A stretch of DNA of 64,000 bases from Solirubrobacterales bacterium (lineage in GTDB: Bacteria; Actinomycetota; Thermoleophilia; Solirubrobacterales; 70-9). Positions 8,267 to 19,037 of this stretch are shown here, piece by piece; positions within the stretch are counted from its first letter, which is position 1, and every line of letters starts with the position of its first letter. A program made the translations under genes and the position numbers. The notes beneath the pieces were generated by a model. It ran no database searches and had not been told where the DNA came from. It worked only from the letters and a program-made list of their open reading frames with translations. The stretch is taken from positions 1 through 64,000 of the forward strand of contig DATMZR010000037.1 in the NCBI GenBank assembly GCA_035573435.1, in the 5' to 3' direction.

Positions 8267-8284
8267 GTGGACCTCCCTGTCCAC
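8267..8284 (-). promoter_or_regulatory. Inverted repeat around the ribosome-binding site of the C1q-like gene
   Basis: GTGGAC and GTCCAC are six-base perfect arms separated by six bases (AGGGAG on the coding strand), ending two bases from the ATG. In mRNA the Shine-Dalgarno would be in or beside the loop of a hairpin; on DNA it could be an operator. Confidence 0.4.
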
Positions 8285-8342
8285 GAGATAGGTACCTGCT
8301 TGTGCCCGCTAGCGGAGCACTCTACTGAGGTGGCCGTCGGCG

Positions 8343-9857
8343 CTACACCCCATAGATCTCGGCCGTACGCTCGCGGAGCTGGCGCAGATACGGGGCGACG
8401 TCAATCGGGCGGCCGACCAGCCGCTCGAGCATCTCCTTCGGCATGAACTTGGCGCCGTGCCGGTAGAGGTGCTCCCGAAGCCAGTCTCGAAGCGGCGCGA
8501 ACTCGCCGCTCGCTATCTGTCCGTCGAGGTCCGGCAGGGACTCACGAACGGCGTCCCAGATCTGGGCGGCGATCACGTTGCCCAGCGAGTAAGTGGGGAA
8601 GTACCCGAACGAGCCCGCCGCCCAGTGGACGTCCTGAAGGACTCCGCGGGCGTCATCGGGAACCTGGATCCCGAGTAAGTCGGCGATCCGCGCGTTCCAG
8701 GCCTCGGGCAGGTCCGCCAGCTCCAGGCGGCCCTCGAAGAGCTCGACCTCGAGCTCGAAGCGCATCATGATGTGGAGGTTGTAGGTGACCTGGTCGGCCT
8801 CCACCCGGATCAGCGAGGGCTGGACCTTGTTCGCCGCCCGATGGAGCGTCTCGGGGTCGACGACTCCGAACTGCTCCGGAAAGATCCGGCGAAGGCGCGG
8901 ATGGAGCCATCCCACGAAGGGGCGGCCGCGCCCCACCCAGTTCTCCCACATGCGGCTCTGCGACTCGTGAAAGCCCAGCGAGACCGGCCTCGCCAACGGC
9001 GAGCGCCGAAGCTCCCGAGCGATCCCGTTCTCGTACAGGCCATGGCCGGCCTCGTGGATGACGGCCCAGAGCGCGGTGCCGACGTAGCGCTCGTCGAATC
9101 GCGTCGTGATCCGGATATCGGAGGGGGCGATCGCGGTCGCGAACGGATGCACGGTCGGGTCGAGGCGCCACGCGTCCTCCTCGAGCGGCAGCGCCTCCAC
9201 CACCTCGCGGGCGAGCCGCGCCTGGGCGTCCCGAGGGAAATGGCCGTGAAGGAAGGCATCGTCGATCGCACTGGAGCGGTCAGCGAGCTCGGCCACGAGC
9301 GGCTGGATCCCGCTGCGGAGGTCCGAAAGCACGGCGGCGACCTCGGCGGTCCTCATTCCGGGCTCGAAGTCGTCCAGCAGCGGGTCGTAGGTGTGCTCGA
9401 AGTCATCGAAGCCCTCGAGGCACGCCGCGTAGCGGCGCTTGAGCTCGACGTTGCGTTCCAGATGGGGCAGGAACGAGGGGAAGTCGGAGCGCTGCTTCGC
9501 CTCGACCCATGAGTGTTCCGCGAGCGAGGAGGCACGGGTGATCTCCCCCCGCAGCTCAGCCGGCACCCGCCGCGCCTTCTCCCACTCCCGGCGCGCGACC
9601 CGGACCAGGCTCGCTTCGTCGGACTCGTATGGAAGGCCGCTCGTCTCCGTGGCCGCCTGATCGAGCAGCCGGTCGAGCTCGTCCGACACCAGGCGCTGGT
9701 GGCGAATCCGCGCCAGCGTCGCCAGCTGCTCGGCGCGGGCCTCCGCTCCCGCCGGCGGCATCTTCGTTCGCTCGTCCCAGGCCAGGAGAGCCCGCGCGCG
9801 GCCGAGATCGCTGATCTCCGCAAGGGCGATCCGCAGGTCGTCCAACCGAGCCGCCAT
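8343..9857 (-). CDS. Carboxypeptidase Taq family (M32) metallocarboxypeptidase
   Basis: Zinc carboxypeptidase that removes C-terminal residues from peptides in the cytoplasm. The 504-residue length is typical for M32. The HEXXH zinc motif is present as HEAGH (VIHEAGHGLYENG, near residue 265), followed by the downstream zinc glutamate region HESQSRMWENWVGRGRPF (residues about 293-310). The C-terminal DVHWAAGSFGYFPTYSLGN and the N-terminal LAWDERTKMPPAG are also characteristic. It lies 6 nt after the ilvA stop side of the next gene in the same direction and is probably co-transcribed with it. Confidence 0.95.
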   Translation of the reverse strand: MAARLDDLRIALAEISDLGRARALLAWDERTKMPPAGAEARAEQLATLARIRHQRLVSDELDRLLDQAATETSGLPYESDEASLVRVARREWEKARRVPAELRGEITRASSLAEHSWVEAKQRSDFPSFLPHLERNVELKRRYAACLEGFDDFEHTYDPLLDDFEPGMRTAEVAAVLSDLRSGIQPLVAELADRSSAIDDAFLHGHFPRDAQARLAREVVEALPLEEDAWRLDPTVHPFATAIAPSDIRITTRFDERYVGTALWAVIHEAGHGLYENGIARELRRSPLARPVSLGFHESQSRMWENWVGRGRPFVGWLHPRLRRIFPEQFGVVDPETLHRAANKVQPSLIRVEADQVTYNLHIMMRFELEVELFEGRLELADLPEAWNARIADLLGIQVPDDARGVLQDVHWAAGSFGYFPTYSLGNVIAAQIWDAVRESLPDLDGQIASGEFAPLRDWLREHLYRHGAKFMPKEMLERLVGRPIDVAPYLRQLRERTAEIYGV

Positions 9858-9863
9858 TGGGTG

Positions 9864-11108
9864 CTAGCGCTCGAGGCGGGTCGAGAAGCCCTCCGCGCGC
9901 ACGGCGTCCAGGATCCGCTTGCCGTGCTCGGGGCCGTCGATCTGCAGGACGAGCTCGATCGCCGTCTCGCGGACGTGCAGCTCGACGCCCTCGCGGATGT
10001 GCTCGACGTCGACCACATTGGCGCCGTGCTCGGCGACCACCCGCAGCAGCGCAGCCAGCGCTCCTGGCCGATCGGGGACCACCGTCCACAGCACGATCCG
10101 CCGCCCGGCAGCGGTCTCGCCGAGCCGGATGCACTCGGCAAGCCGCGTGGCATCCACGTTCCCACCCGAAAGCACCACACAGGTCTCACCGTCCGCGGGC
10201 GGCTTGACCTTGCCCGCCAGAAGCGCCGCGGCGCCCGCGGCGCCGGCGCCTTCCACGACCAGCTTGGAGCGTTCCAGCAGTAGCACCATCGCCTCGGCGA
10301 CCTCGTCGTCGGACACGGTCGCGACCCCGTCGAGATGGCGCTCCACCAACGGCAGCGTCAGGTCACCGGGGCGCTTGACCGCGATCCCGTCGCAGATCGT
10401 GCTCGCCGAGCGGGCGCCGATGGGACGGTGGGCGGCAAGCGATTCCGGGTACGGCGCGCAGGCCTCCGCCTGCACCCCGATCACCTGCGCGTTCCCCAGC
10501 CGCGACTTGATCGCGATCGCCACCCCTGATGCCAACCCGCCGCCACCGAGCGGCACGACCACCAGCCTCGTAGCCGGCGCCTGGCGGGCGATCTCTAGCC
10601 CCACACTGCCCTGGCCGGCGACGATCTCAGGGTCGTCGAAGGGTGGTACGAGCGTCTTGCCCTCGCGCTCGGCGAAAGCCCGCGCGGCCTCTCCCGCCTC
10701 TTCGTAGGAGCCCTCCACCAGGTGGACCTCGCCTCCGTAGGCTCTGACCGCGGACAGCTTGGCCAGTGGCGCCTCGGTCGGCATGAAGAGGTCGGACCGG
10801 GAGTTCATGCGTGCGGCCGCCAGGGCGACGGCCTGAGCGTGGTTGCCGGCGCTCGCCGCCACCACTCCCCTATCCAGCTCGTCCCGTGAGAGCCGGCCCA
10901 TCTTGTGAAAGACGCCCCGGACCTTGAACGACCCCGTGAGCTGCAGGCACTCCGCCTTCAGGACCACGGGCGCGCGGAGCCTGCGTGACAGCTCTCCCGC
11001 GGGAAGCACCGGCGTCTCGCGGACTTCGCCTGCAATGAGCTCGGCAGCCCGCTCGACGTCGGCGGCGCTTACCGACTGCTCTGGAGTTCGCGCACGAGGC
11101 GAGCCCAT
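9864..11108 (-). CDS. ilvA: Threonine ammonia-lyase with C-terminal ACT domain
   Basis: PLP enzyme that deaminates threonine to 2-oxobutanoate, feeding isoleucine synthesis. The 414 residues comprise the fold II PLP domain, with the Schiff-base lysine in GSFKVRG (near residue 62), the phosphate-binding loop PLGGGGLASG (near residue 190) and AGNHAQ, followed by a single ACT domain (VLWTVVPDRPGALAALLRVVAEHGANV, from about residue 335). One ACT domain and this length match the short IlvA type rather than the 510-residue enzyme with two. A -10-like TACCCT lies 6 nt before the ATG. Confidence 0.93.
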   Translation of the reverse strand: MGSPRARTPEQSVSAADVERAAELIAGEVRETPVLPAGELSRRLRAPVVLKAECLQLTGSFKVRGVFHKMGRLSRDELDRGVVAASAGNHAQAVALAAARMNSRSDLFMPTEAPLAKLSAVRAYGGEVHLVEGSYEEAGEAARAFAEREGKTLVPPFDDPEIVAGQGSVGLEIARQAPATRLVVVPLGGGGLASGVAIAIKSRLGNAQVIGVQAEACAPYPESLAAHRPIGARSASTICDGIAVKRPGDLTLPLVERHLDGVATVSDDEVAEAMVLLLERSKLVVEGAGAAGAAALLAGKVKPPADGETCVVLSGGNVDATRLAECIRLGETAAGRRIVLWTVVPDRPGALAALLRVVAEHGANVVDVEHIREGVELHVRETAIELVLQIDGPEHGKRILDAVRAEGFSTRLER

Positions 11109-11114
11109 GCCTCC

Positions 11115-11120
11115 AGGGTA
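11115..11120 (-). promoter_or_regulatory. -10-like TACCCT box of ilvA
   Basis: TACCCT on the minus strand, 6 nt before the ilvA ATG. The GGAGG between them is too close to the ATG to serve as a normal ribosome-binding site, which supports a leaderless start. Confidence 0.4.
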
Positions 11121-11144
11121 GACCCCGCCCGCGAAGGCGTCGCG

Positions 11145-13775
<2,631 letters not shown>

Positions 13776-13968
13776 TTGAAACTGCCTTTGCTCCTAGGGT
13801 GAAACCCTTCCGACTCTTCGAGGTTTCGGGGGCGAATCCCTCTCCACTCAGTATGGCCTACTCGGTGGCGACCTCCGGGACCTCCGCGCGGGGACGCAAG
13901 ATTCCCGGAGTTCCATCCACGTTTTCGGCTGAGCCTTGCCGACGGATTAGACCTCCGGTTGTCGATTA

Positions 13969-14008
13969 CGCCGAACGTCAAGTATATCGGCGCCCATTCC
14001 GTGCCTAA
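13969..14008 (-). promoter_or_regulatory. Candidate clpC promoter and overlapping palindrome
   Basis: On the minus strand TTAGGC (14003-14008) and TATACT (13981-13986) are separated by 16 nt and could form a -35/-10 pair, giving a leader of about 200 nt before clpC. A palindrome with arms CGCCGA and TCGGCG (13969-13992) covers the -10, as expected of a repressor site. Further down the leader an imperfect hairpin (about 13820-13843; GAGG..TTCG/CGAA..CCTC) is visible. I saw no CIRCE, HAIR or CtsR box. This is the description of the gene-free stretch 13776-14061. Confidence 0.35.
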
Positions 14009-14061
14009 CGGGTCGAGACCTTCCATGCACCGATTCCCCTGCAGTTTGCGATAGAAGGCCC

Positions 14062-14197
14062 GGGCTAGCGACGAAGTCGCGGTAGCTACCTGTAGACCTG
14101 CCGGGTAAGGTCGGCGCCCTAGCCCGGCGGCAAAGTAGCCGAAGGCGAGGCTGCCGCCGGAATATTCAGGCCGAGGCTTTCGGCGGATTGATTCCGT
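14062..14197. repeat. Structured intergenic repeat, copy 1
   Basis: The core 14062-14125 is 64 nt. Closing stem GGGCTAG/CTAGCCC is perfect (7 bp). Inside are arm CGAC-GAA-GTCG (14069-14079), the ten-base palindrome GGTAGCTACC (14081-14090) and GACC..GGTC (14095-14112). It is followed by a GC-rich hairpin with nine-base arms CCGGCGGCA (14124-14132) and TGCCGCCGG (14152-14160). The element fills the space between the lysS stop and the clpC leader. Related copies are at 34908, 37807 and 46368. Its right edge is approximate. Confidence 0.75.
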
Positions 14198-14212
14198 AGC
14201 CTGAGCCCACTT

Positions 14213-15682
14213 TTAGGCCCTCATGGCCGGGAACAGCACCACTTCGCGCAGGGTGCGGGCCCCGGTCAGGATCATGGTCAGGCGGTCGACTCCGAGGCCC
14301 ACGCCGGCCATCGGCGGCATCCCGTACTCCAGCGCCTCCAGGAAGGCCTCGTCGAAGGGCTGGGCCTCCTCGTCGCCGCGCTGAAGCTCGTCCCGCTGCT
14401 GCTCGAAACGGCGCCGCTGCTCGTCCGGATCGTTGAGCTCAGTGAACGCGTTCGCGATCTCGATCCCGCCCACGAACGCCTCCCAGCGCTCCACCAACCC
14501 GGGCTCGGACCGGTGCTGCTTGGCGAAGGGCGACAGCTCCACCGGGTAGTCGAGCACGAAGGTGGGTTGGACCAGCGTCGGCTCGACCAGCTTCGAGAGC
14601 AGGCCGTCGACAAGCTTCCCCCAGCCCTCGCCGGCGTCCACGTCGGAGCCCATCGCCTCCGCGAGCTGGTCGCGGCTCGGCCGTTCCGCGAGATCGACGC
14701 CGGCCTCGGCGGAGATCGCATCGCGGAGCGTCACGCGGCGCCAGGGCGGCGCCAGGTCGATCTCGACTTCGCCACGCTCGACTCGAGTGGTGCCCAGGAC
14801 ACGCTCGGCAACCTCGGCGACCAGCTGCTCCAGCCGCTCGGCCGCGTCGTTGTAGTCGGCATACGCCTCGTACCACTCGACCATCGTGAACTCGGGGTTG
14901 TGTTTCGAGGAGATGCCCTCGTTCCGAAAATCCTTGCCCAGCTCGTAGACCCGCTCGATGCCCCCGATCACGCATCGCTTGAGGTAGAGCTCGGTGGCGA
15001 TCCGCAGATAGAGGTCGCGGCCGAGGGCGTTGTGGTGGGTCGTGAAGGGGCGTGCCAGGGCGCCGCCATAGAGAGGCTGTAGCACCGGCGTCTCGACCTC
15101 GACAAACCGCCGCTCGTCCAGCCACTCGCGGACCGTGCCCACCACCCGCGCCCGCTTGGCGAACAGCTCCCGGGTCTCCGGGTTGGCCATGGGGTCGAGC
15201 TCGCGATGCCGGTACCGCACCTCCACGTCCTCGAGCCCGTGGTATTTGTCGGGCGGCGGACGGAGGCTCTTGGCCAGCAAAGTCCATCCCTCGAGGCGGA
15301 GCGACAGCTCGCCGCGCTTGGTGGCGAAGACGAGGCCCTCGGCGCCCACGATGTCCCCCAGGTCGAGCCCGAGCAGGCGATCGAATTCCTCGGAGCCGAG
15401 CAGGTCCTCCCGAGCGTGGAGCTGGATCCTCCCCGAGCGGTCTATGAGGTCGATGAACGCCGCCCGCCCGTGGCCGCGGCGCGCGGCGATCCGGCCGGCG
15501 ACGCGGCGTCGGTCCTGCGTCTCGTCCCCGGCTGCGAGACCCTCGTGTGCGCTACGGATGTCGGCGATCTCCGAGCGTCCCTCATACGCATGCGGAAAGG
15601 GCTCGATTCCCGCTTCGCGCAGCCGCTCCAGCTTCTCCCGCCGCTCGGCGACGAGGTGGGACTCTGAGCGCTCCTCATTCAC
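14213..15682 (-). CDS. lysS: Lysyl-tRNA synthetase, class II
   Basis: Charges tRNA-Lys. The 489-residue product has the N-terminal OB-fold anticodon domain (RVAGRIAARRGHGRAAFIDLIDRSGRIQL) and the class II core: motif 2 in FRNEGISSKHNPEFTMVEWYEAY (near residue 250) and motif 3 in GVGLGVDRLTMIL (near residue 462). The C-terminal LREVVLFPAMRA is typical of this family. The start is GTG at 15682. The gene is followed by the structured repeat rather than by a simple terminator. Confidence 0.96.
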   Translation of the reverse strand: MNEERSESHLVAERREKLERLREAGIEPFPHAYEGRSEIADIRSAHEGLAAGDETQDRRRVAGRIAARRGHGRAAFIDLIDRSGRIQLHAREDLLGSEEFDRLLGLDLGDIVGAEGLVFATKRGELSLRLEGWTLLAKSLRPPPDKYHGLEDVEVRYRHRELDPMANPETRELFAKRARVVGTVREWLDERRFVEVETPVLQPLYGGALARPFTTHHNALGRDLYLRIATELYLKRCVIGGIERVYELGKDFRNEGISSKHNPEFTMVEWYEAYADYNDAAERLEQLVAEVAERVLGTTRVERGEVEIDLAPPWRRVTLRDAISAEAGVDLAERPSRDQLAEAMGSDVDAGEGWGKLVDGLLSKLVEPTLVQPTFVLDYPVELSPFAKQHRSEPGLVERWEAFVGGIEIANAFTELNDPDEQRRRFEQQRDELQRGDEEAQPFDEAFLEALEYGMPPMAGVGLGVDRLTMILTGARTLREVVLFPAMRA

Positions 15683-15801
15683 ATCAACGTCAAGGCCACC
15701 AGCCTGTCGCCTCGCACTCGGGGGCTTCCCCCCCTCTGCTCGACGCCAACATCAGGGGGCGAGCCTATCGTCGGGTGCGGCGAGCCCATCGCCGCTCGGG
15801 C

Positions 15802-16281
15802 TCAGGCGGCCTCGATCTTGGTGATCTTCAGCTTGCGCTTCGGTCCGCGCGGGACCTCCACGCTGACCACGTCGCCGCGCTTGTGGCCCACCAGCGCGCT
15901 GCCGATCGGCGACTCGTTGGAGAGCTTGTCCTCGGTCGGATCTGCCTCGGCCGAGCCCACGATCTGGAACTTCTTCGAGTCGCCGGACTTCTGGTCCTTG
16001 ACGTGGACGCGTACGCCCACCGAGACGACGTCGGTGTTGATCTGCTTCTCGTCCACCACGGTGGCGCGGCGCACCCGCTCCTCGAGCTGTGCGATCCGCT
16101 GTTCGAGCAGGGCCTGCTCGTTCTTGGCGTCGTCGTACTCGGCGTTCTCCATGATGTCGCCGAACTCGCGAGCGTCCTTGATCCGCGCGGCCACCTCGCG
16201 GCGCTTCACGGTGGTCATGTGCTCCAGCTCCTCGCGGAGCTTGTCCAGACCCTCCTGCGTGATCAGTGATTGACGGGCCAC
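15802..16281 (-). CDS. greA: Transcription elongation factor GreA
   Basis: Rescues backtracked RNA polymerase by stimulating transcript cleavage. From GTG at 16281 the product is 159 residues, the usual GreA length. The N-terminal coiled coil carries the acidic tip DAREFGDIMENAEYDDAKNEQ (about residues 37-57), and the C-terminal FKBP-like domain contains SPIGSALVGHKRGDVVSVEVP. The open frame extends 99 codons further upstream, but that part reads as unrelated sequence. A consensus TATAAT box lies about 120 nt upstream. lysS follows 119 nt downstream in the same direction. Confidence 0.95.
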   Translation of the reverse strand: MARQSLITQEGLDKLREELEHMTTVKRREVAARIKDAREFGDIMENAEYDDAKNEQALLEQRIAQLEERVRRATVVDEKQINTDVVSVGVRVHVKDQKSGDSKKFQIVGSAEADPTEDKLSNESPIGSALVGHKRGDVVSVEVPRGPKRKLKITKIEAA

Positions 16282-16366
16282 GTGTCTCGAACCTCGACTC
16301 CTCGTATTCCTTAAGACCCCTGATGACCAGGTGCCCCTCCGGCTACGAAACAAACGCCCGAACGCG

Positions 16367-16408
16367 GCGCCTACGGCGCTCGCCGGCTCGGGCAGGCGGG
16401 CGATTATA
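16367..16408 (-). promoter_or_regulatory. greA promoter -10 and leader hairpin
   Basis: A perfect TATAAT (16403-16408, minus strand) lies upstream of greA, with a weak TTGGCG 15 nt before it. Between it and the gene the leader can form GCGCC-GTA-GGCGC (16367-16379). The leader is about 115 nt long, unlike most genes here, and leaves room for post-initiation control. Confidence 0.5.
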
Positions 16409-16435
16409 GCGGGGCGATCACGGCGCCAAGTCCGG

Positions 16436-17437
16436 TCAGGCCGCGAGCGGCAGCGGCCCCTCGAGCGAGGCAAGCAGGCGCCTCGCGTCAGCGAGGCTCT
16501 CGGTCCGCTGGAAGGCGTCGGCCTGGCGGCCGCGGACGCCCAGCCGTTCCAGATACCACGGGTAGAACTTGCGGGCATAGCGCGCGGCGCGGCGCTCGCC
16601 GAGATGCTCCTCGGCGCGGTCCATCGTCCAGAGGAGCTCGTGGACGATCTCGGCGCGTGCCGGCGGACGGTCGCCTCGGCGGCCGCTGAGCTGCCCGAAG
16701 ATCCACGGGTTGCCGAGCGCGCCGCGGGCGATCATGACCGCATCGGCCGCGGACTCGCGGTAGGCGCGGCGCGCCTCGTCGGCGGTGCTCACCCCGCCTG
16801 AGACGATCAAGGGCACGGTCCCCGCGACCCGCCGGACGAGCTGGCGGACCAGGGCGTAATCCGGCTTCCCCCGGTGCCGCACGGCGGCGCTTCGAGGATG
16901 CAAAGCGACCGCCGCGACGCCGGCCTCCTCCACCAGCCGCACGGCCAGGTCCAGGCCTGAGCGGTCACCGGCGCCGATTCCGGAGCGAACCTTCACGGTG
17001 ACCGGACGCCCCGAGCCCTCGGCTGCCGCTTTTGCAAGCCGGACGGCGAGCTCGGGCTGTTGCAAGAGCGCCGCGCCGGCACCGGACGAGCAGATCTTCC
17101 GCACCGGACAGCCCATGTTGAGGTCGATCAGGTCGGCGCCGGCGTCGGCGGCGATCGCCGCCGCCGAGCGCATCACGGCGGGATCGTGGCCGAACAACTG
17201 GATCGAGACTGGGTGCTCCCCGGGGTGAATGCGGAGCAGCTCGCGGATCGTGCGCTCATTGCGGTGATGAAGCCCGAAGCTCGAGACCATCTCCGAGACC
17301 GCAAGCCCCGCGCCGTGACGACGGGCCTGGAGGCGCACGAACCAGTTGCCGATCCCGGCGAGGGGCGCGAGCAGGACGCGGTTGGCGACCGTCACGTCGC
17401 CGATCCGGAGCGGGGCTGTCAGGGGTGGCTGAGTCAG
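16436..17437 (-). CDS. tRNA-dihydrouridine synthase (DusB-like)
   Basis: FMN enzyme that reduces uridines in tRNA. The catalytic cysteine is in NMGCPVRKI, FMN/phosphate binding is in SGGVST and ARGALGNPW, and the substrate-handling loop KVRSGIG is present. The first conventional start is GTG at 17395 (319 residues), but the frame upstream reads LRIGD immediately before VTVANRVLLAPLAGI, which matches the conserved IGdv.l.NRv start of Dus proteins. CTG at 17437 would add 14 residues and overlaps the coaX stop as CTGA, the usual coupling geometry with CTG in place of ATG. The coordinates use it, with moderate confidence in the start. Confidence 0.85.
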   Translation of the reverse strand: MTQPPLTAPLRIGDVTVANRVLLAPLAGIGNWFVRLQARRHGAGLAVSEMVSSFGLHHRNERTIRELLRIHPGEHPVSIQLFGHDPAVMRSAAAIAADAGADLIDLNMGCPVRKICSSGAGAALLQQPELAVRLAKAAAEGSGRPVTVKVRSGIGAGDRSGLDLAVRLVEEAGVAAVALHPRSAAVRHRGKPDYALVRQLVRRVAGTVPLIVSGGVSTADEARRAYRESAADAVMIARGALGNPWIFGQLSGRRGDRPPARAEIVHELLWTMDRAEEHLGERRAARYARKFYPWYLERLGVRGRQADAFQRTESLADARRLLASLEGPLPLAA

Positions 17438-18210
17438 AGGTTCCTCTGGTAGATCAAGCGCAGGCCGGTCAGCGTGAGCAGGTCGTCCACGTCGTCGATC
17501 ATCTCGCAGAAGGGGATGATCGCGGCGGCGTGGCCCCCAGTGGCGACGAAGTCGGTTTGATCGCCAAGCTCACGTTGCACGCGGCGTGCGATCGCGTCCA
17601 CGGCCCCGGCGAATCCGTAGATGATCCCCGATTGAAGGCTGTCATGAGTCGTCTTGCCGATCACGCCGCCGGGCTCGCCAAGAGGCTCTCCGAGCTCGAT
17701 CGGCGGCAGCTTCGCCGTTCGGCTCGCGAGCGCCTCCATCGAGATCTCCACGCCCGGCCCGATCACACCTCCCAGATATTCCCCCTCCGCCGAGACGACG
17801 TCGAACGTGATCGCCGTGCCGAAGTCCGCAACGGCACACGCTCCCCCGAACCGGTCGTACGCGGCAACCGCATTGACCAGCCGATCCGCTCCCAGCTCGA
17901 GTGGATTGTCGAGCAGGATCGGCATCCCGGTCTTCACCCCCGGTGCGACCATCAGGCAGCCGCCGTCGAGGTATCGCTCGCACATCCCCGCGTACTCGGG
18001 CGTGAGCTGAGGGACGACGGAGGAGACCACGGACCCTTCCACCTGCTCGGGCCTCATGCCTCGCAGCGCGAGCAAGGTCGAGACCCTCACCGCCAGCTCG
18101 TCGGCGGTCTCCTCAGCCTCGGTGGCGAATCGCCAGTGCTCGGCGAGGTCGTCGCCGTTGAAGATCCCGAGGTGGCTCTGCGTGTTGCCGACATCGATCG
18201 CTAGCAGCAC
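17434..18210 (-). CDS. coaX: Type III pantothenate kinase
   Basis: Phosphorylates pantothenate, the first step of CoA synthesis. The 258-residue product has the ASKHA-fold ATP site (DVGNTQSHLG at the N-terminus), GADRL near residue 105, DFGTAITFD near residue 127 and a C-terminal GG motif. The GTG start follows a GATAAT -10 by 6 nt, so the mRNA is likely leaderless; a second promoter for the divergent GST-like gene shares the 31-bp gap. Confidence 0.95.
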   Translation of the reverse strand: MLLAIDVGNTQSHLGIFNGDDLAEHWRFATEAEETADELAVRVSTLLALRGMRPEQVEGSVVSSVVPQLTPEYAGMCERYLDGGCLMVAPGVKTGMPILLDNPLELGADRLVNAVAAYDRFGGACAVADFGTAITFDVVSAEGEYLGGVIGPGVEISMEALASRTAKLPPIELGEPLGEPGGVIGKTTHDSLQSGIIYGFAGAVDAIARRVQRELGDQTDFVATGGHAAAIIPFCEMIDDVDDLLTLTGLRLIYQRNL

Positions 18211-18241
18211 ACGCTGATTATCGCGTTAGGATGCTCGCGCA
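18211..18241. promoter_or_regulatory. Compact divergent promoter between coaX and GST-like gene
   Basis: The 31-bp gap holds GATAAT on the minus strand (18217-18222), 6 nt from the coaX GTG, and TAGGAT on the plus strand (18227-18232), 9 nt from the ATG of the divergent gene. Both would give leaderless mRNAs. No -35 boxes fit, because each would fall in or beyond the opposite gene. Confidence 0.55.
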
Positions 18242-19012
18242 ATGGCCGAGCCCCCCGAGGCGACGCTCTACGTGATACCTGGTTCGCACCCCGCGATGGC
18301 CGCGCGGCGGGCGCTGGACCTGAAGGGAATCCCGTACAAGCGCGTGGACCTGATGCCGGTGATCTCGCGTGGCGCCCTGCGCGCCCTGCGGTTTCCGTCG
18401 AACACGGTGCCGTCGCTGAAGATCGACGGCAGGAAGCTGACGGGGTCGCGGGAGATCGCCCGCGAACTCGACCGCATCCGCCCCGAGCCGGCGCTCTATC
18501 CGCCCGACCCCGAGCAACGGGCCGCGGTCGAGGAAGCCGAGCGTTGGGGCCACGAGGTCCTGCAGGCGCCCGTGCGTCGGATCCTCTGGAACACGCTGAA
18601 GCGCGATCGCGCGCCGCTACGAAGCTATGCCGAAGGCGCGAAGCTCGGGGTGCCGATCGGGCTCGCCGTCAAGACCGCGGCGCCGATCGTCGCCGCGGCC
18701 GCGCGAATGAACAGCGCCGACGACGAGGTGGTTCGGGCCGACCTTGCGGCTCTCCCCGCCCAGCTCCAGCAGGTGGACGACTGGATCTCCCAAGGCGTGC
18801 TGGGCGCCGATCCCCCGAACGCAGCCGACCTCCAGATCGCTGCCAGCCTTCGCCTGGCGATGACCGTGGACGACCTGCGGCCGGCGATCGAGGAGCGCCC
18901 GGCGGGCCAGATGGCGCTGCGAGCAATCCCAGACTTTCCGGGTCACGCGCCACCGGTGCTCCCGTCTGCCTGGCTCGAGCCGCTGCGGGCAACGCAGAGC
19001 GCGACCGCCTAG
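18242..19012 (+). CDS. Glutathione S-transferase-like protein
   Basis: A 256-residue protein with an N-terminal thioredoxin-like domain (ATLYVIPGSHPAMAARRALDLKGIPYKRVDL, then the NTVPSLKIDGRKLTGSREIARELD segment with the cis-proline VPSL and the SREIARELD helix) and an all-helical C-terminal domain. This is the GST fold. There is no CxxC or obvious catalytic Tyr/Ser motif at the usual position (SHPAMA), and actinomycetes generally use mycothiol, so its thiol substrate is unknown. ATG start, promoter shared with coaX. Confidence 0.8.
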   Translation: MAEPPEATLYVIPGSHPAMAARRALDLKGIPYKRVDLMPVISRGALRALRFPSNTVPSLKIDGRKLTGSREIARELDRIRPEPALYPPDPEQRAAVEEAERWGHEVLQAPVRRILWNTLKRDRAPLRSYAEGAKLGVPIGLAVKTAAPIVAAAARMNSADDEVVRADLAALPAQLQQVDDWISQGVLGADPPNAADLQIAASLRLAMTVDDLRPAIEERPAGQMALRAIPDFPGHAPPVLPSAWLEPLRATQSATA

Positions 19013-19037
19013 CCAGTCCCCGGCCGGGCTTCGCGGA

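Noticed and set aside
13776-13890. Possible tRNA or CIRCE/HAIR heat-shock element ahead of clpC
   Set aside because: The GGCGAATCC-like stretch lacks a matching acceptor stem, and neither the CIRCE nor the CTTGAGT-type inverted repeat is present.
14062-14125. Repeat core looking like a tRNA (closing stem of seven pairs and inner arms)
   Set aside because: No anticodon arm, no GGTTCGAATCC-type T-arm, 64 nt only, and present in several near-identical copies with differing loops.
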